From Tidjanibacter sp. (lineage in GTDB: Bacteria > Bacteroidota > Bacteroidia > Bacteroidales > Rikenellaceae): DNA of 64,000 bases. A program made the translations under genes and the position numbers. This document shows, one piece after another, positions 23,521 to 31,452 of this stretch. The stretch is from contig JAGBTK010000030.1 in assembly GCA_017631375.1 (NCBI GenBank), positions 1 to 64,000 on the forward strand, written 5' to 3'. Numbering within the stretch: position 1 is the stretch's first letter; every line of letters starts with the position of its first letter. The notes under the pieces were generated by a model. It did not search any database, was not told the origin of the DNA, and saw only the letters and a list, made by a program, of their open reading frames with translations.

Positions 23521-24744
23521 ATGTCGCAGGACTACGGATATTATGGGTCGGCTCCACGCAAGGAGCGTCGTAGAGGTGGATTGTTTGGCCGCCTCTTTGA
23601 CTTGCTTATGTTTCTTGTAACTTGGGCGGCTTCGTTGTCTTTGCTCCTGTCGCTCCTGTCACAGGTGGTCAATCCCAATAATATATCGTGGCTCTCCTTT
23701 TTCGGACTTGTCTATCCTATTATCTATATTGTCTGCCTTGGCTGTGCTCTCTATTGGGTTGTGCGTTGGCGCAGACACTTTTTCCTTGCTCTGCTGATGC
23801 TTGTTATTGGGTACGGCAGTTCCAAGCACTTCTTTGACCCGCAGTTTAAGCGTGTGTACGAGGATAGCAAAGAGGTGGTACATTCTGATTTTAGGGTGAT
23901 GACCTACAATGTTCTGGGCTTCAATAAGGAATCTGGTGAAGGTGAGACTACCACTGCACAACTTGTGGCTCGTCTGGCAGACTCAGCGCGTGTGGATATT
24001 CTCTGCATGCAGGAGTTCCAATACAACGAGAAGAATATCTCCACCTTTGCCGATGAGGCTCCCCGCCTCAAATACAATGTCTTTCGTAATATGGATAAAC
24101 ACTATGCGGGTAACAGTGGACAGGGCATTGTGATTATGAGTGCCTATCCTATTGTGCGTCACGACATTGTCGATTGCGACTCAACCTTTATGCGCTCCCT
24201 CTGGGCAGATGTGCGCATAGGTGCTGATACAGTGCGCGTTGTGGCAAACCACCTGCAATCGACCTCCATTACCAAGGAGGATAGGGCACACACGCTCACC
24301 CCACATATTGTGGCGGACTCTATGCGCGAGGAACGACTTACCGAACTTGCGGGTCGCCTTGCTAAGAACTACGCTATCCGCGCAAATCAGGCCGATAGCC
24401 TTGCCCGGTTTGTTGCCGCCTCGCCATATCCGACCATTGTCTGTGGTGATTTCAACGACACGCCCATATCCTATGTCTACCACCGCGTGGCTAAGGATCT
24501 GACGGATACTTTTGCTCTGCGCGAGGAGGGTAAGAATGCAACCTTTGACGGTTTTTTGAACCTTTTCCGTATCGATTACATCTTTGTCGGAGAGAGGGCA
24601 AATCCCGATAAGAAGCGCAAAAAGGATGATGTGAATATGGCGGGAAATCTGACACCCCGCACCTATATCTCCCCCGATGTCCACTACTCCGATCACTATC
24701 CCGTAATTGTGGGGTTAGATATCAATAGACCTGTCGAGGAGTAA
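23521..24744 (+). CDS. Membrane-anchored endonuclease/exonuclease/phosphatase family protein
   Basis: This 407-residue protein has about three N-terminal membrane segments (roughly 27-110) followed by an EEP domain. The catalytic signatures are present: MTYNVLGFNK, LCMQEFQ, ANHLQST, GDFNDTP and YSDHYPV near the end. The fold cleaves phosphodiester or phosphomonoester bonds in nucleic acids, lipids or nucleotides. The membrane anchor argues against a DNA repair role and fits a periplasmic or lipid phosphodiesterase. It is tightly linked to the rhomboid gene and ends at a shared bidirectional terminator. Confidence 0.85.
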   Translation: MSQDYGYYGSAPRKERRRGGLFGRLFDLLMFLVTWAASLSLLLSLLSQVVNPNNISWLSFFGLVYPIIYIVCLGCALYWVVRWRRHFFLALLMLVIGYGSSKHFFDPQFKRVYEDSKEVVHSDFRVMTYNVLGFNKESGEGETTTAQLVARLADSARVDILCMQEFQYNEKNISTFADEAPRLKYNVFRNMDKHYAGNSGQGIVIMSAYPIVRHDIVDCDSTFMRSLWADVRIGADTVRVVANHLQSTSITKEDRAHTLTPHIVADSMREERLTELAGRLAKNYAIRANQADSLARFVAASPYPTIVCGDFNDTPISYVYHRVAKDLTDTFALREEGKNATFDGFLNLFRIDYIFVGERANPDKKRKKDDVNMAGNLTPRTYISPDVHYSDHYPVIVGLDINRPVEE

Positions 24745-24753
24745 TTCTATTTA

Positions 24754-24798
24754 TTATAACAACAATGCCGAGCAATTTGCTCGGCATTGTTGTTATAA
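24754..24798. terminator. Bidirectional terminator between the EEP gene and ispE
   Basis: A 22-bp almost continuous palindrome (24754-24775 with 24777-24798, core AACAATGCCGAGC) lies between two convergent genes. It overlaps the ispE stop codon at 24793. A/T-rich outer stems provide T-rich tails on both strands. Confidence 0.85.
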
Positions 24799-25608
24799 CT
24801 CACCTTGATAGATTGCAATCTCTTGTAGAGAGGGGGGTAGTGTTGGCTTTTCTGCAAATAGTCCATACATTGCCGAGCCGCTGCCCGACATTGCGGCATA
24901 CTCGGCACCGCAGCGATATAGTTCCTCTTTAATCTCCGCGAGTTCGGGGTGGAGCGCAAAGGCACTCTGCTCAAAGTCATTTTTCAGCAATCCGCGCCAC
25001 TCTTCAATAGGCAGGGCGGTAATCTCCTCGATAGGGGTGGAGTAGGTGGGAGTGACACCACCATAGGCCTGGGCAGTTGAGATACCATAGGGCGGTTTGA
25101 GGATAGCAATCCACTTGCCGCTAAGGTCTAAATCGTTATCAATCAGCACCTCTCCACGGCCTGCGCAGATCCTTGGGGCGCATCTCACAAAGAATGGGTC
25201 GTCGCTACCGATAGTTGCTGCCGCATCCTCCATCTCCGACTCACTCAGCCCGAGGCCGAAAATCTCGTTGAGCATACGAACGGTAAAACCGCCATCGGCC
25301 GAGCCACCGCCAAGTCCCGCACCAAATGGCACAGCCTTATGCAGATGAGCTTTGATACCGCCAATTCCATACCTCTCCCTCATTACGCGCCAAGCCTTCC
25401 ACACGGAGGTCTTCTCTGTGGGGCAGTCAACCACAATACCCGAGAAAGAGAGTTTGCACTCCTCGCCCTCGGGGTCGGGCACTATTTCAAGACTGTCGCA
25501 CAGCCCGCGCACGGGATACATCAGTGTACGAATCTCGTGGTAGCCGTCGGGACGCTTGCTCAGCACCGAGAGCCCGATATTTATCTTGCAACAAGGGAAA
25601 GTAATCAT
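24793..25608 (-). CDS. ispE: 4-diphosphocytidyl-2-C-methyl-D-erythritol kinase
   Basis: This 271-residue GHMP kinase phosphorylates CDP-methylerythritol in the MEP isoprenoid pathway. The start MITFPCCKINIGLSV and KRPDGYHE match the family N-terminus. The ATP loop is PFGAGLGGGSADGGF, and the C-terminal GHMP motif is AAMSGSGSAMYGLF. I choose the Met at 25608 because the family begins MIxFPxxKINLGL; an eight-codon extension to 25632 is unlikely. A divergent TATATTTG lies just upstream. Confidence 0.95.
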   Translation of the reverse strand: MITFPCCKINIGLSVLSKRPDGYHEIRTLMYPVRGLCDSLEIVPDPEGEECKLSFSGIVVDCPTEKTSVWKAWRVMRERYGIGGIKAHLHKAVPFGAGLGGGSADGGFTVRMLNEIFGLGLSESEMEDAAATIGSDDPFFVRCAPRICAGRGEVLIDNDLDLSGKWIAILKPPYGISTAQAYGGVTPTYSTPIEEITALPIEEWRGLLKNDFEQSAFALHPELAEIKEELYRCGAEYAAMSGSGSAMYGLFAEKPTLPPSLQEIAIYQGEL

Positions 25609-25629
25609 CTTTGTAATGCTTTTCTTCCA

Positions 25630-25668
25630 CAAATATAGGAATTTTAGTTTATTAATTTTCTATCTTTG
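25630..25668. promoter_or_regulatory. Back-to-back -7 boxes for ispE and the GSCFA gene
   Basis: A minus-strand TATATTTG (complement of 25630-25637) faces ispE, and a plus-strand TATCTTTG (25661-25668) faces the GSCFA gene. The two boxes are 23 bases apart, so their -33 regions overlap. Both -33 regions are T-rich and lack an exact TTTG. Confidence 0.5.
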
Positions 25669-25712
25669 CCCTAAGTTGCAAAGTGCAACACAACAAACCC
25701 GAAACTGACCCA

Positions 25713-26660
25713 ATGAAACTGCGTACTGAGTTGGAGATTGCCCCCTATGAGTGGCAGATCGACCATAGCACAAAAATATTCTCCGTTGGTTCCTGCTTTG
25801 CAGACAATGTGGCAACCCGCCTTGCGGGTGGTGGCTTTCGTGTAGAGGCTAACCCCTTTGGTGTGATGTTTAACCCCGCCTCGGTGGCCGATACCATTGA
25901 GCGAGTTGCCGGTGGTAAACACTTCTCCGAGAGTGATTTCTGCTCCGACGGCAGTCGCTATTTCTGCTATTCGCTCCACGGCTCTTTCTCCTCCTCGTCG
26001 CTCCCCGATGCGATTTCTAAGGCAAATCGGGCTCTTGATGAAGGGCACGACTCACTCTTGGCTGCAGATATTGTGATTATCACACTCGGCACTGCCTGGA
26101 TTTACGAGCGCGAGGGTAGGGCAGTGGCTAACTGCCATAAACAACCAGCATCCCAATTCACGCGTCGCAAAATGGGTGTTGAGGAGATTGCTGAGCGTAT
26201 ATCCTTGTTGATGGATGGGGTGTTGAGGGATAAGCGTATAGTCTTTACTGTTAGTCCAATACGCCATTTGAAGGATGGATTGGCAGAGAACTCTCTCAGC
26301 AAGGCAACCCTGCGTGTGGCAATTGAGCTTCTCTGTGAGCGTTATCCCGACCGCTGCCACTACTTCCCTGCCTACGAACTTCTTGTGGATGATTTGCGCG
26401 ACTACCGTTTCTACACTGAGGATATGCTCCACCCATCATCGCAAGCTGTTGATTATGTGTGGCGTAAATTTGCTGCTGCTACGATGGACGACTACACTCT
26501 GGAGGGAGTGGAGGCTGCCGAACGATATGGTCGTATGGTGGCACACCGCATTGTTGATCCCAATTCGCCCGCAACAGCCCAATTCCTCGAAAACCGTTAC
26601 CGCGAGCGCGAAAAGCTCCTGCTGCGCTGGCCGGGCATATCGCTTCCGAGCGATGAGTAA
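25713..26660 (+). CDS. GSCFA-domain protein
   Basis: This 315-residue cytoplasmic protein is named after the motif seen here as FSVGSCFADNVATRL near residue 30. The GSCFA domain resembles SGNH hydrolases: the serine of GSCFA, an IITLGTAW block near 120, and DMLHPSSQAVDYVW near 240 carrying an Asp-x-x-His pair. It may be a lipase or esterase, but I know of no proven substrate. I start at the ATG at 25713; a GTG 30 bases earlier is in frame. The next gene lies 93 bases downstream. Confidence 0.82.
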   Translation: MKLRTELEIAPYEWQIDHSTKIFSVGSCFADNVATRLAGGGFRVEANPFGVMFNPASVADTIERVAGGKHFSESDFCSDGSRYFCYSLHGSFSSSSLPDAISKANRALDEGHDSLLAADIVIITLGTAWIYEREGRAVANCHKQPASQFTRRKMGVEEIAERISLLMDGVLRDKRIVFTVSPIRHLKDGLAENSLSKATLRVAIELLCERYPDRCHYFPAYELLVDDLRDYRFYTEDMLHPSSQAVDYVWRKFAAATMDDYTLEGVEAAERYGRMVAHRIVDPNSPATAQFLENRYREREKLLLRWPGISLPSDE

Positions 26661-26753
26661 AATAAAGAGCAGCTCTGCCTCGTTTTTGATGGAGAATTTG
26701 ACAAAAAATCGTACCTTTACGGCCAATTTTAATAGCAGAAATAATTAGATATT

Positions 26754-28358
26754 GTGAAAAATATAGCACCTAAAACACTTCTGTTGTCGCTTCTGGCAAC
26801 CCTCATTACACTCCCGACCTTTGCAGCCGAGAAACCGCGTCTTGTTGTTAATATCGTTATCAGCCAGATGCGTCCCGACTATCTCGACCGTTTTGGCAAA
26901 AACCTTACTTCGAAGGCAGGTTTTGGCAAGTTCTTTTCGGGTGTGCGATTTACCAATAGTTACTACGACTTTATGCAGACCACAACGCCTGCTACCCTTG
27001 CTACACTTACTACGGGTACCGACCCATCGGTTCACGGCGTGGTTGGCGATCAGTGGGTTGATTTTACTACGGGCAATGTTGTGCGACTGATTGACGATAA
27101 AGCGGCAAACTCGTTTGGATCGGAACTCGATGAGTATCAGTACTCTAATATCAATCTCATTGTTCCCACTCTTGGCGATCGCCTGTTGGAGAGTTCGCCT
27201 AAGAGTATGGTTGTCTCGGTGGCTGCAGACCCTCAGTCAGCTATTGTGATGGGTGGTCTGGCAGGTGAGGCCTATTGGTTTGACTCAACCAGAGGTAATT
27301 GGACTACCTCGACTCGCTATCAGCCCTATGCTCCGAGCTGGCTCGACAAGTATAACCAGGTTGGTCTGGCGCGACAACTTGTGTCGAAAGAGTGGCTGCT
27401 CGACCGTGAGGAAACCTCCTATGTCAATACTGAGAGCAATGTGTTGCAGTATGGAATGTTCCGCCCCAAGTCTTCGTCGTCGGCTGCTTACGACTATGGC
27501 AAGATGCGCTACACTCCCGCAGGAAATACCCTCGTGACCGACTTTGCTAAGCAACTTCTGATCTACAAGGAGCTTGGTCGCGACAAATATACCGATCTGC
27601 TCTATGTGTGCTTTGACGCTACCCGTCTGGCGAGCGAGAAGTATGGTCCTGAGTCGATGGAGGTGGAGGATATGTTCTACAAACTCGACCGCGAGATTGC
27701 AGATTTGGTGCAGTTTGTTGATGCTCAGTTTGGTGGTGTGGGAGTGCTCTTTGTGCTTACTTCCGATCACGGAGCAAGTGACTCCTTCGATAAGTCGGCC
27801 ATTAGTAATAGACAGTTTAATGTGCAGCAGTTCAAGGTTTTGATGGGTAGCTTCCTCTCGGCAACCTATGGTGGTGAGGAGGATTGGGTAAAAGGCTATG
27901 CAAACCGACAGCTATATATTAACCGTCAGCAGGTGTATGATCTTCGCCTCTCTCTTGAGGAGGTGCAGCGCAGAGCAGCATCCTTTGCCTTGCAGTTTGG
28001 CGGTACAAGCCATATTCTCACTTCGGAGGATATGCAGAGTGGATACTATGGCTCAGGCTACGGCAGGATGATACAGAATGGCTTCTATCCGCGTCGTTCA
28101 GGTGATCTTACCATCAACCTGATGCCGGGCTGGATTGAGTCTTATGGCGATGAGAATATCCGTGCCACATCGGGCTCTCTCTACGACTACGACACCCACG
28201 TACCTCTTATGATGTATGGCTGCGGTTTGCCCTCGATGGAGATTGATGAGTATGTGAATATGAACTCTGTTGCGGCAACCATTGCCCGCATTATTGATAT
28301 TGACAGACCCATAGCCTCTACGGCGCAGCCTATTGAGGAGGCGGTTGAGTTGTTCTAA
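26754..28358 (+). CDS. PafA-like alkaline phosphatase superfamily protein, probably inactive
   Basis: This 534-residue exported protein has a signal peptide (1-24, ending TFAA) and starts with GTG. Overall sequence follows the PafA-type alkaline phosphatases of Bacteroidota: SQMRPDYLDRF, TGTDPSVHGVVGDQW, GEAYWFDSTRGNW, YGPESMEVEDMFYKLDREI, TSDHGASD and DTHVPLMMYG. Compared from memory with active PafA, the zinc ligand before QM is Ser37 instead of Asp, the DYVGH pair is replaced by Arg291 and Glu295, and the phosphate-binding Lys/Arg pair by Asp159 and Gln161. Asp338-His339 and the late His remain. It is likely a pseudophosphatase or has another substrate. A terminator shared with galK follows. 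Confidence 0.8.
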   Translation: MKNIAPKTLLLSLLATLITLPTFAAEKPRLVVNIVISQMRPDYLDRFGKNLTSKAGFGKFFSGVRFTNSYYDFMQTTTPATLATLTTGTDPSVHGVVGDQWVDFTTGNVVRLIDDKAANSFGSELDEYQYSNINLIVPTLGDRLLESSPKSMVVSVAADPQSAIVMGGLAGEAYWFDSTRGNWTTSTRYQPYAPSWLDKYNQVGLARQLVSKEWLLDREETSYVNTESNVLQYGMFRPKSSSSAAYDYGKMRYTPAGNTLVTDFAKQLLIYKELGRDKYTDLLYVCFDATRLASEKYGPESMEVEDMFYKLDREIADLVQFVDAQFGGVGVLFVLTSDHGASDSFDKSAISNRQFNVQQFKVLMGSFLSATYGGEEDWVKGYANRQLYINRQQVYDLRLSLEEVQRRAASFALQFGGTSHILTSEDMQSGYYGSGYGRMIQNGFYPRRSGDLTINLMPGWIESYGDENIRATSGSLYDYDTHVPLMMYGCGLPSMEIDEYVNMNSVAATIARIIDIDRPIASTAQPIEEAVELF

Positions 28359-28455
28359 GCAGTCGGGGATACGGGGCATTGTATCACTCTTTTGTGTTGC
28401 TCGCATAAGGCTCGGTACTCTCTCCCTCCCCAAAGTCACTCACCCCTATCATAAA

Positions 28456-28490
28456 ACAAGCGAGAGTAGTTCAGTACTACTCTCGCTTGT
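28456..28490. terminator. Bidirectional terminator between the PafA-like gene and galK
   Basis: A perfect 15-bp stem, ACAAGCGAGAGTAGT (28456-28470) with its complement at 28476-28490, has loop TCAGT. A T-rich stretch follows on the plus strand and A/T-rich sequence on the other side. It belongs to the GAGAG-stem terminator set. Confidence 0.85.
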
Positions 28491-28505
28491 TCTTTTTATT
28501 TTGCA

Positions 28506-29642
28506 TTACAATCTCCTTGCTCCGTCGGAGATTACGACCTGATAGACTTTCGGTGCGTGTCCCCATTTCTCGGCAAATTTGGCTGAGGCGGTAGCGATAA
28601 AGTTGTCGTAAAGTTCTGCTTTGACAAGGTTGATTGTACAGCCGCCAAAGCCGCCACCCATAATGCGGGCACCTGTCACACCACACTCCCTGGCTATCTC
28701 TACCAAGTGATCCAACTCCTCGCAAGACACCTCATAATCCTTTGAGAGTCCCTCGTGGGTCTGATACATACGCTCACCAACGGTTTGATAATCACCTTCT
28801 TCAAGCGCATTGCAAACATCCATCACCCTCTGCTCCTCGCCAATCACAAATCGCGCACGGCGGTGGTCCTCATCCGAAATCTTGCTCCTAATTGCTTCGA
28901 GTTGTTCGATGGTTGCTCCGCGCAGGAACTCCTGTCCGAGTGTGGCTGCTACTCTCTCGCACGATGCTCGGCGGTCGTTGTATGGCGAGCCAACAAGCTC
29001 GTGTTTCACCACCGAGTCGAGCAACACCAGGCGATAGCCGTGCTCCTCAGGCGCAAAGGGGAAGTATGCGAACTCCATTGAGCGACAATCAAGTCGCATC
29101 AGATGTCCTGCCTTGCCGAAAACTGATGCAAACTGATCCATAATGCCGCACTTCACTCCGCAGTAGTTATGCTCGGTTGCCTGACCGATGCGTGCAAGCT
29201 CGAAACTGTCGATGCCGAGCCCGAAGAGGTCGTTGAGCGCATAGGCAAATGTGGACTCTAACGCTGCCGAAGAGGATAGACCGGCACCCAGCGGTACATC
29301 GCCCGAGAAGGTGGTGTCAATACCCTCAATTTTGCCGCCTCGCTTGGCAATCTCTCGGCATACGCCAAAGATATATCGCGCCCACTGCTTTGCGGGGATG
29401 TCGCTCTCCTCCAAGCCAAACTCGCAATACTCCTCCAGATCGGCGGCGTATGCTCTTACCTTGTCGGTGCCGTTGGGCTTGATGGCTGCCACCATCGCCT
29501 TGTCAATCGCTCCGGGGAATACATAACCACCATTGTAGTCGGTGTGTTCGCCAATCAGGTTGATGCGGCCGGGCGAGGTGTAGAGTGTTGGCTCTGAGCC
29601 ATATCGCTCGATAAAGAGTTGTTTTACGGTATCTGGTTTCAT
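28506..29642 (-). CDS. galK: Galactokinase
   Basis: This 378-residue GHMP kinase phosphorylates galactose to galactose 1-phosphate. The galactokinase signature is GRINLIGEHTDYNGGYVFP, with Arg26 and substrate residues at 32-36. The ATP loop is PLGAGLSSSAALES, the catalytic Asp lies in GIMDQFASVFG, and GARIMGGGFGGCTINLV is the third motif. It is transcribed alone, apart from galM at the left end of the window. No galT or sugar transporter is adjacent. Confidence 0.96.
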   Translation of the reverse strand: MKPDTVKQLFIERYGSEPTLYTSPGRINLIGEHTDYNGGYVFPGAIDKAMVAAIKPNGTDKVRAYAADLEEYCEFGLEESDIPAKQWARYIFGVCREIAKRGGKIEGIDTTFSGDVPLGAGLSSSAALESTFAYALNDLFGLGIDSFELARIGQATEHNYCGVKCGIMDQFASVFGKAGHLMRLDCRSMEFAYFPFAPEEHGYRLVLLDSVVKHELVGSPYNDRRASCERVAATLGQEFLRGATIEQLEAIRSKISDEDHRRARFVIGEEQRVMDVCNALEEGDYQTVGERMYQTHEGLSKDYEVSCEELDHLVEIARECGVTGARIMGGGFGGCTINLVKAELYDNFIATASAKFAEKWGHAPKVYQVVISDGARRL

Positions 29643-29674
29643 TCTGTTTGTAGTTTAAGGGTTAATCTCTGAAA

Positions 29675-29705
29675 CAAATTTAACAAAGAAAATTGAGCCT
29701 TGCAA
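29675..29705 (-). promoter_or_regulatory. Promoter of galK
   Basis: Read on the minus strand, TTG (complement of 29703-29705) is followed after 20 bases by TAAATTTG (complement of 29675-29682). The leader before the start codon at 29642 is about 30 bases. Confidence 0.6.
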
Positions 29706-29727
29706 CACTCCTCTCCAAGAAGTTTAC

Positions 29728-29735
29728 TACCTTTG
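29728..29735 (+). promoter_or_regulatory. -7 box overlapping the start of the YbaK-family gene
   Basis: TACCTTTG fits TAnnTTTG, but its last base is only four bases before the ATG at 29740. If real, transcription would start at or near the A of the ATG and give a leaderless mRNA. No exact -33 box is seen. Confidence 0.35.
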
Positions 29736-29739
29736 TGGT

Positions 29740-30231
29740 ATGGAAAGACGACAAAAGGTATTCGATTGGCTCGCAGAGCATAACATCAACTACTCGTGGT
29801 ACGAACATCCCGAGGCACCCACTATTGAGATTGCGCGTCGCTATTGGCACGCCGATGGCTCCAAACACTGCAAAAATCTATTTTTCCGCAACCACAAAGG
29901 CAACCGCCACTATCTGGTAGTCTTCGACTGCGACAAGTCGATGGCAATACACGATCTTGAACATCTTCTTCATCAAGGCAAACTCTCCTTTGCCTCGCCC
30001 GAGCGTATGGAGCGTTGGCTTGGCCTGCAACCCGGATCGGTATCCCCGTTTGGTCTTATCAATGACCCTGAAAACCACGTTCACCTCTTCCTCGACGAGA
30101 GTCTTAGGGAGCAAACCTCGCTCAGCTTCCATCCCAACGACAATCGCGCAACGGTGGTGATAGAGCGCGCAGAGTTTGAGAGGTACTTATCGCTGGTCGG
30201 CAATACCTATGAGTATATAAAACTATACTAA
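29740..30231 (+). CDS. YbaK/ProX-family aminoacyl-tRNA deacylase
   Basis: This 163-residue protein is of the YbaK/ProX fold, which hydrolyses misacylated tRNAs such as Ala- or Cys-tRNA-Pro. The N-terminal WYEHPEAPTIE matches the family opening, and the catalytic lysine lies in HCKNLFFRNHKG (about 46-57). LGLQPGSVSPFGLIND is the family glycine/proline motif, and a phenylalanine/histidine stretch (LSFHPNDN) follows. This is the stand-alone, PrdX-like length. It probably proofreads prolyl-tRNA. It is divergent from galK and 81 bases from the SufE gene. Confidence 0.88.
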   Translation: MERRQKVFDWLAEHNINYSWYEHPEAPTIEIARRYWHADGSKHCKNLFFRNHKGNRHYLVVFDCDKSMAIHDLEHLLHQGKLSFASPERMERWLGLQPGSVSPFGLINDPENHVHLFLDESLREQTSLSFHPNDNRATVVIERAEFERYLSLVGNTYEYIKLY

Positions 30232-30248
30232 GGTTGTGGGCTTTATCG

Positions 30249-30279
30249 TTGCTTTTTCCGAGCACCTGCATTATCTTTG
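30249..30279 (+). promoter_or_regulatory. Promoter of the sufE-DUF59 pair
   Basis: TTG (30249-30251), 20 bases and TATCTTTG (30272-30279) match the Bacteroidota consensus. The leader to the ATG at 30313 is about 28 bases. This placement also argues against a TTG start at 30277, which lies inside the -7 box. Confidence 0.65.
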
Positions 30280-30312
30280 CGGTTTGTAAAAAGGAGAAAC
30301 AGAAATACAAAT

Positions 30313-30735
30313 ATGGATCAGATACAGGAACAGATTATTGACGAGTTTGCCATCTTTGATGAGTGGCTCGACAAGTATCAATATCTCATCGATCTCGGCA
30401 CGGAATTGGAGCCGATGGAACCTAAGCATCGCAACGAGAAATACCTTATCGAGGGGTGTCAGTCGCGTGTGTGGGTTGATGCACGATTGGAGGATGGCAA
30501 AATTTACTATGGTGCCGATAGCGATGCTATTATCACTAAGGGTATTATCGCGCTACTTATCAAGGTGCTCAGTGGTCGCGCACCTCAGGAGGTGGTCGAT
30601 CTCGACCTCTACTTCATTGAGCGTATAGGCTTGCAGGAGAATCTCTCGCCCACTCGCGCAAATGGCCTCTTGTCGATGATTAAGCAGATGAAACTTTATG
30701 CAATCGCTTTTGCGGAACAACAAAACAATAAGTAA
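30313..30735 (+). CDS. sufE: SufE-family cysteine desulfuration protein
   Basis: This 140-residue protein accepts persulfide sulfur from a cysteine desulfurase for iron-sulfur cluster assembly. The sulfur-accepting cysteine is Cys49 in IEGCQSRVWV, and the C-terminal GLQENLSPTRANGL is typical. The start at MDQIQEQ is set by the promoter position and by family length. Its stop codon overlaps the start codon of the DUF59 gene by one base (TAATG), so the two are translationally coupled. The core suf genes are not in this window. Confidence 0.92.
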   Translation: MDQIQEQIIDEFAIFDEWLDKYQYLIDLGTELEPMEPKHRNEKYLIEGCQSRVWVDARLEDGKIYYGADSDAIITKGIIALLIKVLSGRAPQEVVDLDLYFIERIGLQENLSPTRANGLLSMIKQMKLYAIAFAEQQNNK

Positions 30736-31055
30736 TGACAGCAGAAGAGTTATTGAAGGTTGAGGAGGATATTGTCTTTACCCTCAAAAACATATATGAC
30801 CCCGAGATCCCTATCAATGTATATGACTTGGGACTTATATATAAAGTTGATTTTGAGCCGGATGGCAAGGTGTATATCGAGATGACACTTACTGCTCCTA
30901 ATTGCCCTATGGCAGATATCCTCTTATCGGATATCAAGACTCAGGTGGCTAAGGTGCGCGGTGTCGAAGAGGTGATTGTTGAACTCACCTTTGATCCGCC
31001 TTGGGATAAGTCGATGATGTCGCCGGAGGCATTATTGGAAGCCGGCTTTTTGTAG
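30735..31055 (+). CDS. DUF59/MIP18-family iron-sulfur assembly protein
   Basis: This 106-residue protein is of the DUF59 (MIP18, SufT/PaaD-like) family. The signature is NIYDPEIPINVYDLGLIY near the N-terminus, followed by MTLTAPNCPMAD with the conserved cysteine and ELTFDPPWDKSMMSPEA at the end. Family members assist iron-sulfur cluster maturation or delivery. Coupling to sufE fits that role. The stop codon is followed after two bases by palindromic copy C. Confidence 0.92.
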   Translation: MTAEELLKVEEDIVFTLKNIYDPEIPINVYDLGLIYKVDFEPDGKVYIEMTLTAPNCPMADILLSDIKTQVAKVRGVEEVIVELTFDPPWDKSMMSPEALLEAGFL

Positions 31056-31056
31056 G

Positions 31057-31181
31057 AAAAAAGCCATCTGGCTGGTAAATTTTGCACTTCCCTTGAAAGC
31101 CAAATGCTCATTTACTTTAAGTAAACTCCGCTTTGTCTTTCTGCGCGAAGCCCAAAATTTCCTCAGCCATATGACTTTTTT
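31057..31181 (+). repeat. Family 1 palindromic element, copy C
   Basis: It starts AAAAAAGCCATCTGGCTGG two bases after the DUF59 stop codon. Its end, read in reverse complement, is AAAAAAGTCATATGGCTGAG. The next bases of the arms, TAAATTTTGCACTTC and GAAATTTTGGGCTTC, also match. The central stem TTTACTT/AAGTAAA and GAAAG/CTTTC differ in sequence from copies A and B but keep pairing. Confidence 0.8.
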
Positions 31182-31196
31182 GTGGGAACAGAAACA

Positions 31197-31315
31197 AAAA
31201 AATATTTGACTATTAAATTTTGCACTTCCCTTGAAAGGCGTCGCATCACATACGACAAAGTATGCTTCGGCTAGCCTTCCTTTACGAAGTGCAAAATTTC
31301 CTCAGCCGGAGGTAG
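31197..31315 (+). repeat. Family 1 palindromic element, copy D
   Basis: This copy follows C in tandem. The inner arms are AAATTTTGCACTTCC on the left and, in reverse complement, GGAAATTTTGCACTTCG on the right. The central stem GAAAGGC/GCCTTTC-like and CATAC/GTATG is intact. The outer left end lacks the AAAAAGCC block, so the left boundary is approximate. Confidence 0.65.
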
Positions 31316-31452
31316 AATTGATAGGGCTAATAGGAACAATAGGAAATAATCGAATTGGTGGACAAAACTCCCATTATTCTCATAACTCCTTAAACTCTCT
31401 AACCTCCCTAACTATAGAAAAGAGTTTATAACTCATTTTTAAATAACATTTT

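Larger units (their letters stand above)
31056..31452. other. Intergenic region with two tandem palindromic elements
   Basis: This 397-bp gap contains palindromic copies C (31057-31181) and D (about 31197-31315), then a pyrimidine-rich tract at about 31368-31418 with CTCATAACTCC and CTAACCTCCC steps. I find no gene and no clear promoter for the following DUF2851 gene. Confidence 0.7.

Noticed and set aside
28359..28455. Gap after the PafA-like gene checked for a small gene or repeat copy
   Set aside because: There is no open frame with a plausible start and no match to either palindrome family; only the terminator follows.
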